Assembly (NCBI RefSeq): GCF_018861025.1
Contig: NZ_JAHKQH010000019.1
Location: forward strand, 308,055-372,054
Length of the DNA stretch: 64,000 bases
From: Psychrosphaera sp. B3R10
GTDB lineage: Bacteria > Pseudomonadota > Gammaproteobacteria > Enterobacterales > Alteromonadaceae
Reading direction: 5' to 3'
The notes below the pieces were generated by a model. It was not told the origin of the DNA, searched no databases, and was given only the letters and a program-made list of their open reading frames with translations. Position 1 is the stretch's first letter. The number at the start of each line of letters is the position of its first letter. Positions 8,402 to 17,937 of the stretch are shown piece after piece. The position numbers and the translations under genes were made by a program.

Positions 8402-8980
8402 TTATCGAGGCGTCTTTACTCTATCCCAAAAAATAGTTTTACCTGCTTGTAAACACAAGGCTTCATTAAGTGATTTAAATCGTGTTATTTTTTTGTCACT
8501 GTCTGTTAAACATTGGTGTACAAACCGGTGGCAATTATTATTGACCACATCGTATTCGCGATGCGTATATACGTTGCTAATGGCACGTTCTCCCACGCCT
8601 TCAATTACTATCGGATTGTGGTTTTTATCACACGCAACAAACATATTATCGCCTGATCGGTCATCTAAAAAACGTTCATAAGATATTGCTTTAACTAAGC
8701 CATTTTCACTCAATTCAATTATGGTGTCCCGGTCAATCCAAATACCGGTGTGGTCAACAAGATTATAAACTTCACAACACACAATACTGCCAAACACTGG
8801 GGTCACTGTTTGGCCATTGTCATAGGTATCTGAAGGTGTTTTAGTGATACTGGAATGATATATATTAGAATAATCGTCATTTTTACGATTTAATTCTAAA
8901 TTTCTATAGTGATTTTTGGTAGATTCATGTAACGCAGCCGCGCCTAACGCTAAACCTGCTGCAATTAAAGGTAATGCCAT
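8402..8980 (-). CDS. LRAT-like/permuted NlpC-P60 family protein
   Basis: About 192 residues. I chose the ATG at 8980, which has GAGA six bases upstream, over an in-frame TTG at 8992. After a short hydrophobic N-terminus (signal or anchor), it shows PVFGSIVCCEVYNLVDHTG with a histidine in the H-x-G arrangement. Further on, NNCHRFV gives the catalytic cysteine followed by His-Arg-Phe, matching the circularly permuted papain-like LRAT fold (H...NC). Such proteins are acyltransferases or hydrolases. The substrate is unknown. It appears to be a single-gene unit. Confidence 0.6.
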   Translation of the reverse strand: MALPLIAAGLALGAAALHESTKNHYRNLELNRKNDDYSNIYHSSITKTPSDTYDNGQTVTPVFGSIVCCEVYNLVDHTGIWIDRDTIIELSENGLVKAISYERFLDDRSGDNMFVACDKNHNPIVIEGVGERAISNVYTHREYDVVNNNCHRFVHQCLTDSDKKITRFKSLNEALCLQAGKTIFWDRVKTPR

Positions 8981-9080
8981 AATTTGTCTCAAATTTAATT
9001 AGTCACCTTTATATTGTTATGTAAAAATGTATTTATGACTGTAATAAGTTGCAACAAGATGTAAATGGAAATATAACGTA

Positions 9081-10295
9081 ATGAAAACCATAAAAAAATC
9101 GAGCAAATTAGACAACGTATGTTACGACATTCGAGGACCCGTCTTAGATGAAGCAAAACGTTTAGAAGAAGCTGGTCACAAGATCCTAAAACTAAACGTT
9201 GGTAACCCTGCCCCATTTGGTTTTCAAGCCCCTGACGACATCTTAAAAGATGTCATTGCACAATTACCTAAAGCCCAGGGTTATTCAGATTCCAAAGGTT
9301 TGTATTCAGCTCGTGTTGCTATTATGCAATATTATCAGCAAAAAGGTCTACGAGACGTAACAGTCAACGATATCTATATCGGTAATGGGGTTAGTGAATT
9401 AATTTCCATGTCGATGCAAGCTTTGTTAGATAATGGTGATGAAGTATTAGTTCCAAGTCCCGACTATCCACTATGGACAGCTACCGTCTCGGTAAGTGGT
9501 GGTAAAGCCGTCCATTACCTTTGTGATGAAAATGATGATTGGGCACCTTCAATTGAAGACATTAAATCCAAGATCACAAAAAAAACCAGAGCAATTGTTT
9601 TGATTAATCCAAACAATCCAACTGGTGCGGTTTATAGCAAAAAAGTATTGTTAGAAATTGCAGACCTTGCAGCGGAACATGATTTGATCATTTTTAGTGA
9701 TGAAATTTATGACAAAGTTTTATACGACGATGCTGTTCATCACAGTATTGCAGCTATGCGTCAGGACCTATTTATTGTAACGTTCAGCGGTTTGTCTAAA
9801 AACTATCGAGTCGCGGGTTTTAGAACAGGATGGATGTTGCTATCGGGCCCCAAAAAATGGGCTGGCGATTACATTGACGGCTTAAACATGCTGGCATCAA
9901 TGCGACTATGTGCCAATGTGCCATGTCAAAATGCAATTCAACAAGCATTAGGTGGGTACCAAAGTATCAACGATTTGGTCGCAAAAGAAGGTCGACTATA
10001 CCGTCAAATGGATTATGCCTACAAAGCATTAAATGCCATCGATGGTATTTCAGTTACTCGTCCTAAAGGCGCAATGTATTTATTTCCGAAAATTGATCTG
10101 TCAAAATTTAATATTGAAGACGATGAAAAAATGGTGCTCGACTTACTAAGGCAGAAATACATACTCGTGGTCCATGGCCGAGGCTTTAATTGGCCAAGCC
10201 CAGATCACTTTAGATTGGTGTTTCTACCGCATATAGATGAGTTGAAAAAGGCCATCTCTGACCTATCTGACTTTTTAGATGTATACCGAAAATGA
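9081..10295 (+). CDS. alaA: Alanine/valine-type aminotransferase AlaA
   Basis: A 404-residue class I PLP aminotransferase, as long as E. coli AlaA (YfbQ). It has [11 protein letters not shown] at the start, the [11 protein letters not shown] substrate loop, and the Schiff-base lysine at residue 240 within [17 protein letters not shown]. It transfers the amino group between glutamate and pyruvate to make alanine. It overlaps yfbR by four bases (ATGA). The alaA-yfbR order is that of E. coli. Confidence 0.93.
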   Translation: MKTIKKSSKLDNVCYDIRGPVLDEAKRLEEAGHKILKLNVGNPAPFGFQAPDDILKDVIAQLPKAQGYSDSKGLYSARVAIMQYYQQKGLRDVTVNDIYIGNGVSELISMSMQALLDNGDEVLVPSPDYPLWTATVSVSGGKAVHYLCDENDDWAPSIEDIKSKITKKTRAIVLINPNNPTGAVYSKKVLLEIADLAAEHDLIIFSDEIYDKVLYDDAVHHSIAAMRQDLFIVTFSGLSKNYRVAGFRTGWMLLSGPKKWAGDYIDGLNMLASMRLCANVPCQNAIQQALGGYQSINDLVAKEGRLYRQMDYAYKALNAIDGISVTRPKGAMYLFPKIDLSKFNIEDDEKMVLDLLRQKYILVVHGRGFNWPSPDHFRLVFLPHIDELKKAISDLSDFLDVYRK

Positions 10296-10891
10296 TAATG
10301 GAACACAGTCACTTTTTTGCCAATATCGCCCGCTTGAAGTTAATTCAACGCTGGCCTTTAATGCGAACCGTCACCACCGAAAATGTGCAGGAGCATAGCC
10401 ATCAAGTGGCAACTGTCGCGCACATTTTGGCATTGATCAAAAACAAAAAGTTTAATGGCAACGTCAACCCTGAAAAAGCGGCACTCGTTGCGTTATATCA
10501 TGACGCTAGCGAAGTATTAACTGGCGATTTACCCAGCCCAATTAAATATCACAATGAAGATATCGCAAACGCCTATAAAAAAATTGAAGCAGTAGCCGAA
10601 AAATCATTGTTGCAAATGTTACCTGCTGAATTTAGGGAAGACTTCAGTGACCTTCTATTACATGAAAATATTGATCCTGAGATGGCTCGGATTGTGAAGT
10701 CAGCGGATGTAATTTGCGGTTTAATTAAAACCTTAGAAGAACTAAGCGCAGGCAATCATGAATTTGAGAAAGCCAAAAAGAACATTAACAAAACACTACA
10801 AAAGTATCGTTGCCCGGAAGTCGACTATTTTATGGATATGTTTTTACCAAGCTTCTCGCTAAACTTTGACGAAATTTCGTCACCACTTTAA
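10292..10891 (+). CDS. yfbR: 5'-deoxynucleotidase YfbR
   Basis: A 199-residue HD-domain protein, nearly colinear with E. coli YfbR ([20 protein letters not shown] start). It has the metal-binding His in [11 protein letters not shown] and an intact HD pair in [14 protein letters not shown]. It dephosphorylates deoxyribonucleoside 5'-monophosphates. The ATG at 10292 overlaps the alaA stop by four bases; an ATG two codons later is also possible. Its neighbour is a second HD-family nucleotide enzyme, so the operon looks directed at the deoxynucleotide pool. Confidence 0.93.
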   Translation: MIMEHSHFFANIARLKLIQRWPLMRTVTTENVQEHSHQVATVAHILALIKNKKFNGNVNPEKAALVALYHDASEVLTGDLPSPIKYHNEDIANAYKKIEAVAEKSLLQMLPAEFREDFSDLLLHENIDPEMARIVKSADVICGLIKTLEELSAGNHEFEKAKKNINKTLQKYRCPEVDYFMDMFLPSFSLNFDEISSPL

Positions 10892-10899
10892 GGCTTTAG

Positions 10900-12219
10900 A
10901 TGACTGACGTTTGGAACAATCGACAATCGGGGGATGCCAATCAAAGACCCAACGATCAACGAGACCCATTCCAACGAGATCGCGCCCGGATATTGCATTC
11001 CGCGGCGTTTCGTCGTTTACAATCCAAAACTCAGATCCTCGGCGTAGGGCAAGACGATTTTTATCGGACTCGATTAACTCATTCGTTAGAAGTAGCCCAA
11101 ATCGGCACGGGGTTGACCGCTCAGTTAAGACAAAATAATAACGTCCTTAACCATCAGTTTCTCAAAGATGCTTTACCTTCTGATGCACTAATTGAATCTC
11201 TTTGTTTAGCACATTATTTGGGTCACCCACCATTTGGTCACGGAGGTGAAATTGCGTTAAATTATATGATGAAATCCTCCGGTGGATTCGAAGCAAACGG
11301 ACAAACATTCAGAATCGCAACAAAACTTGAACCCTATACACCCGCGTTTGGTATGGATCTTACGCGTCGAACCTTACTAGGGTTGGTTAAATATCCACTG
11401 TTAATTAAACAAAACCCTGAATTTATTCAGCCAAACAATATTTCGACAATTATACGTGCTGACAGTTGGAAACCCATTAAAGGTCTATTCGACGATGACA
11501 AGGCGAGCTTTGATTGGTTATTGCAACCTCTGTCAGACAAAGACCGTAGTCAATTTTTAGAAATAGATACCGATGGTGCTGCAACGGGACCGTTTCTTTC
11601 TTTAAGAGCAAAATACAAATCTCTCGACTGTTCAATTATGGAACTAGCCGACGACATTGCCTACGGTGTTCATGACTTAGAAGACGCTATTGTGTTAGGC
11701 AAGGTGACGAGCGATTTCTGGCACGAAGAAGTATTACCTGGCTTGTTAACGACCGGTAACCCTTGGGCAAAAAAACACGCCAAGCAACTGTCTATAATGT
11801 TATTTAGCAAAGAACATCATCAGCGAAAAAATGCAATTGGTGCCCTAGTAAATCACCTAATCACCAATATAAGCATTGTCAAACTGCCTACCCCGTTTGC
11901 CGAAACATTGCTTCAATATAACGCTCAATTACTTCCTACGGCACAACCGGTGTTGGACTTATTGAAACGATTTGTTTTTAAACATGTGATCCAAAATACC
12001 GAAATCCAACAACTGGAATTCAAGGGACAAAGAATGTTAATTTCATTATTTGAAGCCTTTTCGTGTGATCCAAAGCGCCTGTTGCCAACTCAAGTAAAAC
12101 AATTATGGTTAATGAGTGAAGAACAAGGACTCAACTCTGATCGGATAATTTGCGATTATCTCGCTGGGATGTCTGATGACCACGCAATCCGTGTTTACAA
12201 CCGTTTGTTTGGCATGTAG
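10900..12219 (+). CDS. dGTPase-like protein with altered HD motif
   Basis: A 439-residue member of the dNTP triphosphohydrolase family, closest to the gammaproteobacterial form linked to anti-phage dGTP depletion. It keeps the first metal His (RTRLTHSLEVAQIGTGL) and the downstream Asp (ELADDIAYGVHDLEDA). The central motif reads LAHYLGHPPFGHGGE: the HD pair is His105-Tyr106, codons CAT TAT at 11212-11217. The Asp is a metal ligand in the family, so hydrolysis is probably impaired or redirected. The reading frame is otherwise intact and well conserved. It starts 8 bases after yfbR and ends the operon. Confidence 0.88.
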   Translation: MTDVWNNRQSGDANQRPNDQRDPFQRDRARILHSAAFRRLQSKTQILGVGQDDFYRTRLTHSLEVAQIGTGLTAQLRQNNNVLNHQFLKDALPSDALIESLCLAHYLGHPPFGHGGEIALNYMMKSSGGFEANGQTFRIATKLEPYTPAFGMDLTRRTLLGLVKYPLLIKQNPEFIQPNNISTIIRADSWKPIKGLFDDDKASFDWLLQPLSDKDRSQFLEIDTDGAATGPFLSLRAKYKSLDCSIMELADDIAYGVHDLEDAIVLGKVTSDFWHEEVLPGLLTTGNPWAKKHAKQLSIMLFSKEHHQRKNAIGALVNHLITNISIVKLPTPFAETLLQYNAQLLPTAQPVLDLLKRFVFKHVIQNTEIQQLEFKGQRMLISLFEAFSCDPKRLLPTQVKQLWLMSEEQGLNSDRIICDYLAGMSDDHAIRVYNRLFGM

Positions 12220-12409
12220 TACTAATTCATACCACAATTCAAAATTCCACTTCTATCTTCCTCTTTGAAATACACACATGACATAAAAAGTAAAGCCTCA
12301 ATAAACACAACCCATTGTATTTAAACAAAAATATAAACCACCTGTGTGAGGGCAGAAATAGAGTGTCTATAAGTAATTACACGAAGTCGTTATAAGCACC
12401 TGTCCATTC

Positions 12410-12457
12410 TGTAAGTAGTCATGTAAGCAATTATGTAAGTCGACATGTAATAGTACA
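12410..12457 (+). repeat. Four direct repeats with 12-base period
   Basis: TGTAAGTAGTCA, TGTAAGCAATTA, TGTAAGTCGACA and TGTAATAGTACA follow each other without gaps; only TGTAA(G) is conserved. Phased direct repeats of this length ahead of a small transcription unit are typical of tandem regulator sites, for example of OmpR/PhoB-class response regulators. No known consensus is matched. Confidence 0.5.
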
Positions 12458-12544
12458 AAAAGACTTTCACTTTGGATAAAAAAAGACTATGCTTATCGAA
12501 CTAGCAAAAACTGTAAGTCAATTTTACAAGGGTGGGACAAGATC

Positions 12545-12610
12545 ATGAATGACGAATATCAAGCGGAACCAAATTGGTTACCCTACTATCTGCTTAAAAA
12601 ACAAAAGTAA
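12545..12610 (+). CDS. Possible 21-residue small protein
   Basis: ATG to TAA encodes MNDEYQAEPNWLPYYLLKKQ plus a final Lys. A purine-rich GGGTGGGA lies 8-15 bases before the ATG, and an intrinsic terminator begins about ten bases after the stop. The peptide is polar at the start and aromatic/leucine-rich in the middle. It could be a true small protein or a chance ORF in a small RNA. Function unknown. Confidence 0.35.
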   Translation: MNDEYQAEPNWLPYYLLKKQK

Positions 12611-12619
12611 TTCCAGAAA

Positions 12620-12647
12620 AAGCCATCTTCAAGATGGCTTTTTTTAT
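12620..12647 (+). terminator. Intrinsic terminator of the small transcription unit
   Basis: AGCCATC and GATGGCT enclose TTCAA and are followed by a run of T from 12639. It lies too far from the dGTPase gene to be its natural end and directly follows the 21-codon ORF. Confidence 0.8.
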
Positions 12648-12706
12648 ACTTTAAAATTATAGTTATCTTAGTAACTTCTTTAGCTATGGATATTTAGACT
12701 ACGGAT

Positions 12707-14227
12707 ATGAGTGAAAAAGATAAACAAAATCAACTGGAAGATGTGATTGTTCAACACGAGCGAGCATTAAAGCTTGCGTTAACTGTCGTAGACAAGATGG
12801 GAAGTCTAACCAAAGGTCAAGATGTAGAAGTTGACAATAAATTAACTCAACTTAGAAAAACAACAGGTAAAGGTGTTGAGCTGTCAACGCTTACGTCTCG
12901 ACTTACAGAAACTCATGAATCGATAAAGTCCTTAGAAAATCAACATTATTTAAAACAGAAAGCCCTACGAGACTTTCTGTTAGAAGCTGGGGAAACCTTG
13001 CAATCCGTAAAAGGGATGGAAGAAAACGTTCGTAGGAAACTGCGTATGGTTGTTAATAAGTTAAAGTCTAAAGAGACTTTGTTATTTAATGAATTGCAAC
13101 CAACGGTTGCCAATTTGGTTGAAACCTATCGTTTGGTCGCTATGCAATTTCAACAAAAGCCTGTTGAAAACCAATCAAAAGATCAACAATTAAACCCTAA
13201 ATTACTTAAAAACATAATAGTTCGCCTCGATAAGCTCTCTCAAAATGCGATTATTAAGCCGCGATTAAATGAGTTTAAAAAACGCATCGAAGTTTCTACA
13301 CATGATTTTGACCGTTTAGAAATTTGTCTTACGTATTTTGAAGAGTCCGTGACTCAATTTTCTGAAGAATTTTTACAAACTCAAAAACTCATTTTAAATG
13401 TAAATGCGGCATTGGCCGATGTCCACAAAACACTGATTAAGTCGATAAATTGTTCTAAAGATTACGGCAACCAACTCGAACAGTTAAATAGAAAAATAGA
13501 TGGTCAAATCGACGAGTTATCTAAAAATGCCGACAGCGCTAATAGTGTTTCTAATCTTAAACAGATAATTGAAAACAAATTAAACGTTATTACCGAGTCG
13601 ATTAAGCAGCGCGATGACTTGGAAAAACAACGCGCTGCTGATTTAGACAATGTTTTGCAAGACATGGAATCTAAATTGGCTAATTTAGAGCAAAGAACGG
13701 AGTTTTATCGTAAAAAATGGCTCGAAGAGATCGCTAGAGCAGATTTAGATGCGCTGACCAACTTGCCAAATCGTGGCGCGTACGACAAACGATTTAACGA
13801 AGAATTTAAGCGTTGGTTACGGCACCCAGATCCGTTGTGTATTGCCGTGATTGACGTAGATCACTTTAAAAAGATAAACGATAAATATGGGCACTCTGTA
13901 GGTGACAAGACGCTACAAATTGTTGCCAAAACCCTGAGAACCTCGTTACGTGAAACTGACTTTTTAGCTCGATATGGCGGTGAAGAGTTTGTTTGCTTAA
14001 TGATAAATACTGACGCGACAAATATGTTAACTCCACTTGAAAAACTGCGTAAAGCAGTCAGTTCAATTCCTTTCAAAGTAAAAAATGATCGACTAAACAT
14101 AACGGTTTCAGTTGGTGTCACTATGTTAGTGGCAACGGACAACGTTCACACTGCGTTTGATAGAGCTGACAAAGCGCTATATGAAGCTAAAGATGCGGGT
14201 CGAAATCGAATTTGTTATAAAAAGTAG
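12707..14227 (+). CDS. Diguanylate cyclase with long coiled-coil N-terminus
   Basis: 506 residues. Positions 1-335 are highly charged and predicted coiled coil, with no membrane segment, so the protein is cytoplasmic. Positions 340-506 are a GGDEF domain with active-site GGEEF at 424-428 and an inhibitory I-site RETD at 415-418, both intact. An active enzyme making cyclic di-GMP from two GTP, with product inhibition, is expected. The coiled coil probably mediates dimerisation or partner binding. No signal-sensing domain is recognised, so the input is unknown. Confidence 0.88.
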   Translation: MSEKDKQNQLEDVIVQHERALKLALTVVDKMGSLTKGQDVEVDNKLTQLRKTTGKGVELSTLTSRLTETHESIKSLENQHYLKQKALRDFLLEAGETLQSVKGMEENVRRKLRMVVNKLKSKETLLFNELQPTVANLVETYRLVAMQFQQKPVENQSKDQQLNPKLLKNIIVRLDKLSQNAIIKPRLNEFKKRIEVSTHDFDRLEICLTYFEESVTQFSEEFLQTQKLILNVNAALADVHKTLIKSINCSKDYGNQLEQLNRKIDGQIDELSKNADSANSVSNLKQIIENKLNVITESIKQRDDLEKQRAADLDNVLQDMESKLANLEQRTEFYRKKWLEEIARADLDALTNLPNRGAYDKRFNEEFKRWLRHPDPLCIAVIDVDHFKKINDKYGHSVGDKTLQIVAKTLRTSLRETDFLARYGGEEFVCLMINTDATNMLTPLEKLRKAVSSIPFKVKNDRLNITVSVGVTMLVATDNVHTAFDRADKALYEAKDAGRNRICYKK

Positions 14228-14325
14228 ATCTTAAAAATAATAATTAAAAAAACAATCAACATAGATGATGTAATTAAAAATACATCTTTCCTTGTTAAAA
14301 CAAAGCATTAAATCAAGGAGAAGAT

Positions 14326-15681
14326 ATGAGAATACTTCTAAGTCCACTTAGTGGCATGAATTTACTATCGCAACACGAAGTTGAACAACTTAAACAATCA
14401 TCCAACAGCAACCTATATAATTTATTTAGAAACTGCGCCCTAGCCGTTCTCAATGTTGGCACCGAATCTGATGACAGTACTGCAGCACAGGCAAAATACA
14501 AAGACTTTGAAATAAACTTATTAAGCCGTGAACGCGGTATTAAAATCGAATTAGTTAACCCGCCGACTTCTGCATTTGTAGACGGCAAAATTATTGTCGG
14601 TATTCAAGAACATTTACAAGCCGTTATCAGAGACATTTTGTATAACGCTAACCGCTATCCAAATGAGAGATTAGCTGAACTTGCATCGGGCGCAATTATT
14701 ACTAATGAAGTTTTTGAAATGTTGCGTAATGCAAATGTGGTATCACCTACGGATCATCCTAACCTCGTCGTATGCTGGGGCGGACATTCGATAAAAGATC
14801 ATGAATACCAATATACAAAAGAAGTGGGATATCAATTAGGCTTAAGAAAATTGGATATTTGCACCGGTTGTGGCCCTGGTGCAATGAAAGGCCCGATGAA
14901 AGGTGCGGCATTAGCGCACGCAAAACAACGCATAGATTCAGGCCGTTATTTAGGTCTCACGGAACCCAGTATTATAGCTGCAGAAGCCCCCAATCCAATC
15001 GTTAATGAATTAGTTATATTGCCAAACATTGAAAAGCGCCTTGAAGCCTTTGTACGTGTCGGACACGCAATTATCATCTTCCCTGGGGGCGCTGGAACAG
15101 CTGAGGAACTTTTATATATCCTAGGCATCATGTTACATCCGGATAATAAAAAACAAGTGTTACCTATCGTATTGACGGGACCAAAAGAGTCGATAAGTTA
15201 CTTTGAAGAAATTGCTAACTTTATCGAATTGACATTGGGCCAAGAAGCACTAGATTTAATCAAGATCATTCCAGATGATCCTAAGCAAGTTGCTCGCTAT
15301 ATTTCTGAAAAAATGGAAGATGTAAGGGTGTACCGCAAAGAAAATGGTGATGCTTATCAGTTTAATTGGACATTAAAAATAGATCAGGGTTTCCAACAAA
15401 GCTTTAACCCAAGTCACGAGAATATGGCAAGTTTAGATCTCCATATTAACCAAGATAAAAAAGAACTCGCTGCGAATCTACGTCGCGCATTTTCTGGCAT
15501 CGTCGCTGGCAATATAAAAGAAGATGGCGTTCGTTCTGTAAAAGAGCACGGGCAATTTATATTAGATGGTGATGCTGAACTGATGTTGGCGATGGACAAG
15601 CTCCTCGAAGCTTTTGTCCAACAAGGCAGAATGAAATTACCAGGTGCCAAATACGAACCTTGTTACAAAATAGTGACTTAA
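14326..15681 (+). CDS. ppnN: Nucleotide 5'-monophosphate nucleosidase PpnN
   Basis: A 451-residue homologue of E. coli PpnN (YgdH). The Rossmann-like LOG domain has CWGGHSIKDHEYQY, TGCGPGAMKGPMKGAALAH and the signature FPGGAGTAEELLY, with flanking N- and C-terminal domains typical of PpnN. It hydrolyses purine and pyrimidine nucleoside monophosphates to base and ribose-5-phosphate and in E. coli is stimulated by (p)ppGpp. AAGGAGAAGAT precedes the ATG. It is a single gene followed by a clear promoter. Confidence 0.93.
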   Translation: MRILLSPLSGMNLLSQHEVEQLKQSSNSNLYNLFRNCALAVLNVGTESDDSTAAQAKYKDFEINLLSRERGIKIELVNPPTSAFVDGKIIVGIQEHLQAVIRDILYNANRYPNERLAELASGAIITNEVFEMLRNANVVSPTDHPNLVVCWGGHSIKDHEYQYTKEVGYQLGLRKLDICTGCGPGAMKGPMKGAALAHAKQRIDSGRYLGLTEPSIIAAEAPNPIVNELVILPNIEKRLEAFVRVGHAIIIFPGGAGTAEELLYILGIMLHPDNKKQVLPIVLTGPKESISYFEEIANFIELTLGQEALDLIKIIPDDPKQVARYISEKMEDVRVYRKENGDAYQFNWTLKIDQGFQQSFNPSHENMASLDLHINQDKKELAANLRRAFSGIVAGNIKEDGVRSVKEHGQFILDGDAELMLAMDKLLEAFVQQGRMKLPGAKYEPCYKIVT

Positions 15682-15706
15682 TATCCGAGTTAATTGTTAA
15701 ACTTCT

Positions 15707-15737
15707 TTGACAAGGCTTGATGCTTTCAAGTTATAAT
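15707..15737 (+). promoter_or_regulatory. Sigma-70 promoter of the DUF3192 gene
   Basis: Perfect hexamers TTGACA (15707-15712) and TATAAT (15732-15737) are separated by 19 bases, a little longer than the ideal 17. It lies about 35 bases before the ATG of the next gene. Confidence 0.65.
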
Positions 15738-15771
15738 GCGCGCAAAATAAAAGAGAGATTGAAGGAATGTT

Positions 15772-16152
15772 ATGTCTAATAAAGTAGTTAAATTTGCAGG
15801 TATAGGATTTGGACTATATGTCGTATTTGCAGCTACGGTCATTACATTTTATGAAGATGATCCAGACCAAATGGACTGGGAAGATAGGCAGGCGTTTAAT
15901 AAAATTTATATTAATAAATTGTCTATTAACGATCAGATCCTAAAATCTCATGTCATTGATTCGTTAGGTTCACCAGACCTTACAGAAGCAAGGCAAGTAG
16001 AAGACGGTACCATTCAGGTAATGTTCTACCGTACGCAGCATCAAAAAAGTGATGGTATCACCACAAAAGACGAATGTACGCCGATGTTATTCAAGAACGG
16101 TCAGTTGATTGCTTGGGGCGCCGGTGCATATGAAAAGTTCACTCAATACTAA
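15772..16152 (+). CDS. DUF3192 family protein
   Basis: 126 residues with one hydrophobic segment at 7-25 (signal anchor) and a C-terminal domain of the DUF3192 type found in Vibrio, Shewanella and relatives. The segment HVIDSLGSPDLTEARQVEDG resembles the small BamE/SmpA-like fold. AAGGAATGTT precedes the ATG. Function unknown. A strong promoter precedes it and the next gene starts three bases after its stop, so they are probably cotranscribed. Confidence 0.72.
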   Translation: MSNKVVKFAGIGFGLYVVFAATVITFYEDDPDQMDWEDRQAFNKIYINKLSINDQILKSHVIDSLGSPDLTEARQVEDGTIQVMFYRTQHQKSDGITTKDECTPMLFKNGQLIAWGAGAYEKFTQY

Positions 16153-16155
16153 TTT

Positions 16156-17937
16156 GTGCAAAACGTTCAAGAACACCTACATAACGGCCAACAGGCGCTT
16201 TCAGAGTTTTTAAAAACGCTTCGAATTTGTCAGTTGGCGGTTAAAAAACAAGACACTGCTGAAATTAATGCCAGCATAACGCTGTTAATCGATAATGCGT
16301 TTGTATTAAATAAACTAAATCCATTTTGGTTTACTTTACTTTATGGTTCAAAACTCATTGCGGTTACCCCTTTTGTTGGCGCCTTACTAAATTGTATCGT
16401 CATCGGCCTACGATTAGGTAATGCCTGTTCGTTAACAAAAGAAACTCAAAAAGAACTGTTAATTACTTGTTGTACCGTTATTTATAGCGGAAAACCGATA
16501 TTTGAGAAGTTATCTATCGATCCAAAGCTAACCGCTTCGACAAAAACAAGTTTAAGTACCCTTCTAGCGCGTTCGTACAAGTACGCTTGTTCTGAGGCGT
16601 TTGCAGAAACCAATACGCATACCATATTAGGGGCTATCTTAGGTGGGTCTACCTGTAAAAATAGAAGACTAACCGTTCAAGCATTAGTTACTATTGTTAT
16701 CAATTATTGTTTATCCGCGTGTCGTCATCAAAAAACTAGGAAATACAATAGTGACCAACTACTAAGCCAAATTGCCTATGGAAATTATGTTCTACCTGTA
16801 GATTCACGTTTGTCTTCTTTCTATCAACAAATCGTGATGCAAAAACTCCATACGGATGAATCTGTCGTCTTCGTTGAACAAAACAACAAACAACTCATCG
16901 CCATACTCAATGGCAGTGTTATAGAAGCCTGCATTAGTATTGCCGAAAATCAAAAGAAGCCGAGTAACTACGTTATTCAAGAAGTGAAATTTGATGAAGA
17001 AGCGCAATACGACAAAAATATTCCAATATTTAAATTAGAACAGATTAATAACTTAAGTTTGCGTTTATTACGACTCGGTTTGTCTAACAATACACCGATA
17101 GAAGTCCCTATCTTGCCAGTTGAGAACATAAGATTTAATGCGCCTATTAGTTATCCAGCGTTATATCAGCTTATTAATATTGCGCCAATTAACAAAATAG
17201 AACAGTTTTTAAATGAACAAGCGGATATAAATTCTGTTATTGGTTACGCCCAATCTCAATCAAAAGAAGTCAGAGCAAACTTTACGTTAAAACATGCCAT
17301 TGGTTTAATTGGCATTGAACGATTACCGGCTATTTTAATGAGGCAACAGTTTTTACGTATTGCCTATAGTCAAAATGATAAATTTAGCCATTTAATCATT
17401 AACAAACTCGATCAATTTATTGCAATAACATCTTTGTTGTCGAGAAAGCTAGATTTACAACAACAAAATGTCAGTGAAAAATCGGTATTAGTGTTAATCA
17501 TGGCTGGTTTGATTTCCAACCCTCAAATTCTTAACAAAGATCCGTTAAAAACGTTAAAAACAAAATCGAAAATAGATTTTTCTTTATTAGATTACTTTGA
17601 GTTATCGGACAATAAAGTTTTGAAGACCCATATTTCTCAAATTTGTGTTAATTGGCATGTCGATAAACATGTTAGAAACCAACTCGATCTATATCTAAAA
17701 TATATTGAAAAATCAGCGCCGCTTCGCTTAATTCCAAAGAAATATCAATTTGTCATCTTATGTATAGAGCTTGCAGGCTACATGTATTTAGCTATTAATT
17801 CAGTGAGTTATAGAGGATTGTTACGCGACGAGCAAGTGCAAAATATTATGACCGAATTAAAGCTCGATAAAGCCGATATACGTGAATTACTTAACCAAGT
17901 CGTCGAAAACGCTGCGCCTATTACTTCACTTGAGTAA
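16156..17937 (+). CDS. HDOD-like regulatory protein, function unknown
   Basis: 593 residues without signal peptide. The central part has a helical HDOD-like pattern (YPALYQLINIAPINKIEQFL followed by LKHAIGLIGIERLPAILMRQ), as in non-catalytic HD-related output domains. The remainder is helical and not recognised. I use the GTG at 16156, three bases after the DUF3192 stop, although no good ribosome site is visible. The gene converges with and overlaps DUF423 by 17 bases. HDOD proteins usually take part in signalling; nothing more specific can be said. Confidence 0.55.
   Translation: MQNVQEHLHNGQQALSEFLKTLRICQLAVKKQDTAEINASITLLIDNAFVLNKLNPFWFTLLYGSKLIAVTPFVGALLNCIVIGLRLGNACSLTKETQKELLITCCTVIYSGKPIFEKLSIDPKLTASTKTSLSTLLARSYKYACSEAFAETNTHTILGAILGGSTCKNRRLTVQALVTIVINYCLSACRHQKTRKYNSDQLLSQIAYGNYVLPVDSRLSSFYQQIVMQKLHTDESVVFVEQNNKQLIAILNGSVIEACISIAENQKKPSNYVIQEVKFDEEAQYDKNIPIFKLEQINNLSLRLLRLGLSNNTPIEVPILPVENIRFNAPISYPALYQLINIAPINKIEQFLNEQADINSVIGYAQSQSKEVRANFTLKHAIGLIGIERLPAILMRQQFLRIAYSQNDKFSHLIINKLDQFIAITSLLSRKLDLQQQNVSEKSVLVLIMAGLISNPQILNKDPLKTLKTKSKIDFSLLDYFELSDNKVLKTHISQICVNWHVDKHVRNQLDLYLKYIEKSAPLRLIPKKYQFVILCIELAGYMYLAINSVSYRGLLRDEQVQNIMTELKLDKADIRELLNQVVENAAPITSLE

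Larger units (their letters stand above)
12220..12706. other. Gap with phased repeats, tiny ORF and terminator
   Basis: No gene of normal size is present. The stretch contains four phased 12-base repeats (12410-12457), a possible weak promoter around 12465-12493 (TTTCAC, 17 bases, TATGCT), an inverted TGTAA/TTACA pair (12512-12528), a 21-codon ORF and an intrinsic terminator. The order repeats-promoter-ORF-terminator reads like an independent short transcription unit. Confidence 0.55.

Noticed and set aside
12410..12457. CRISPR-like repeats
   Set aside because: The 12-base units are contiguous, only partly conserved and have no spacers or cas genes nearby.
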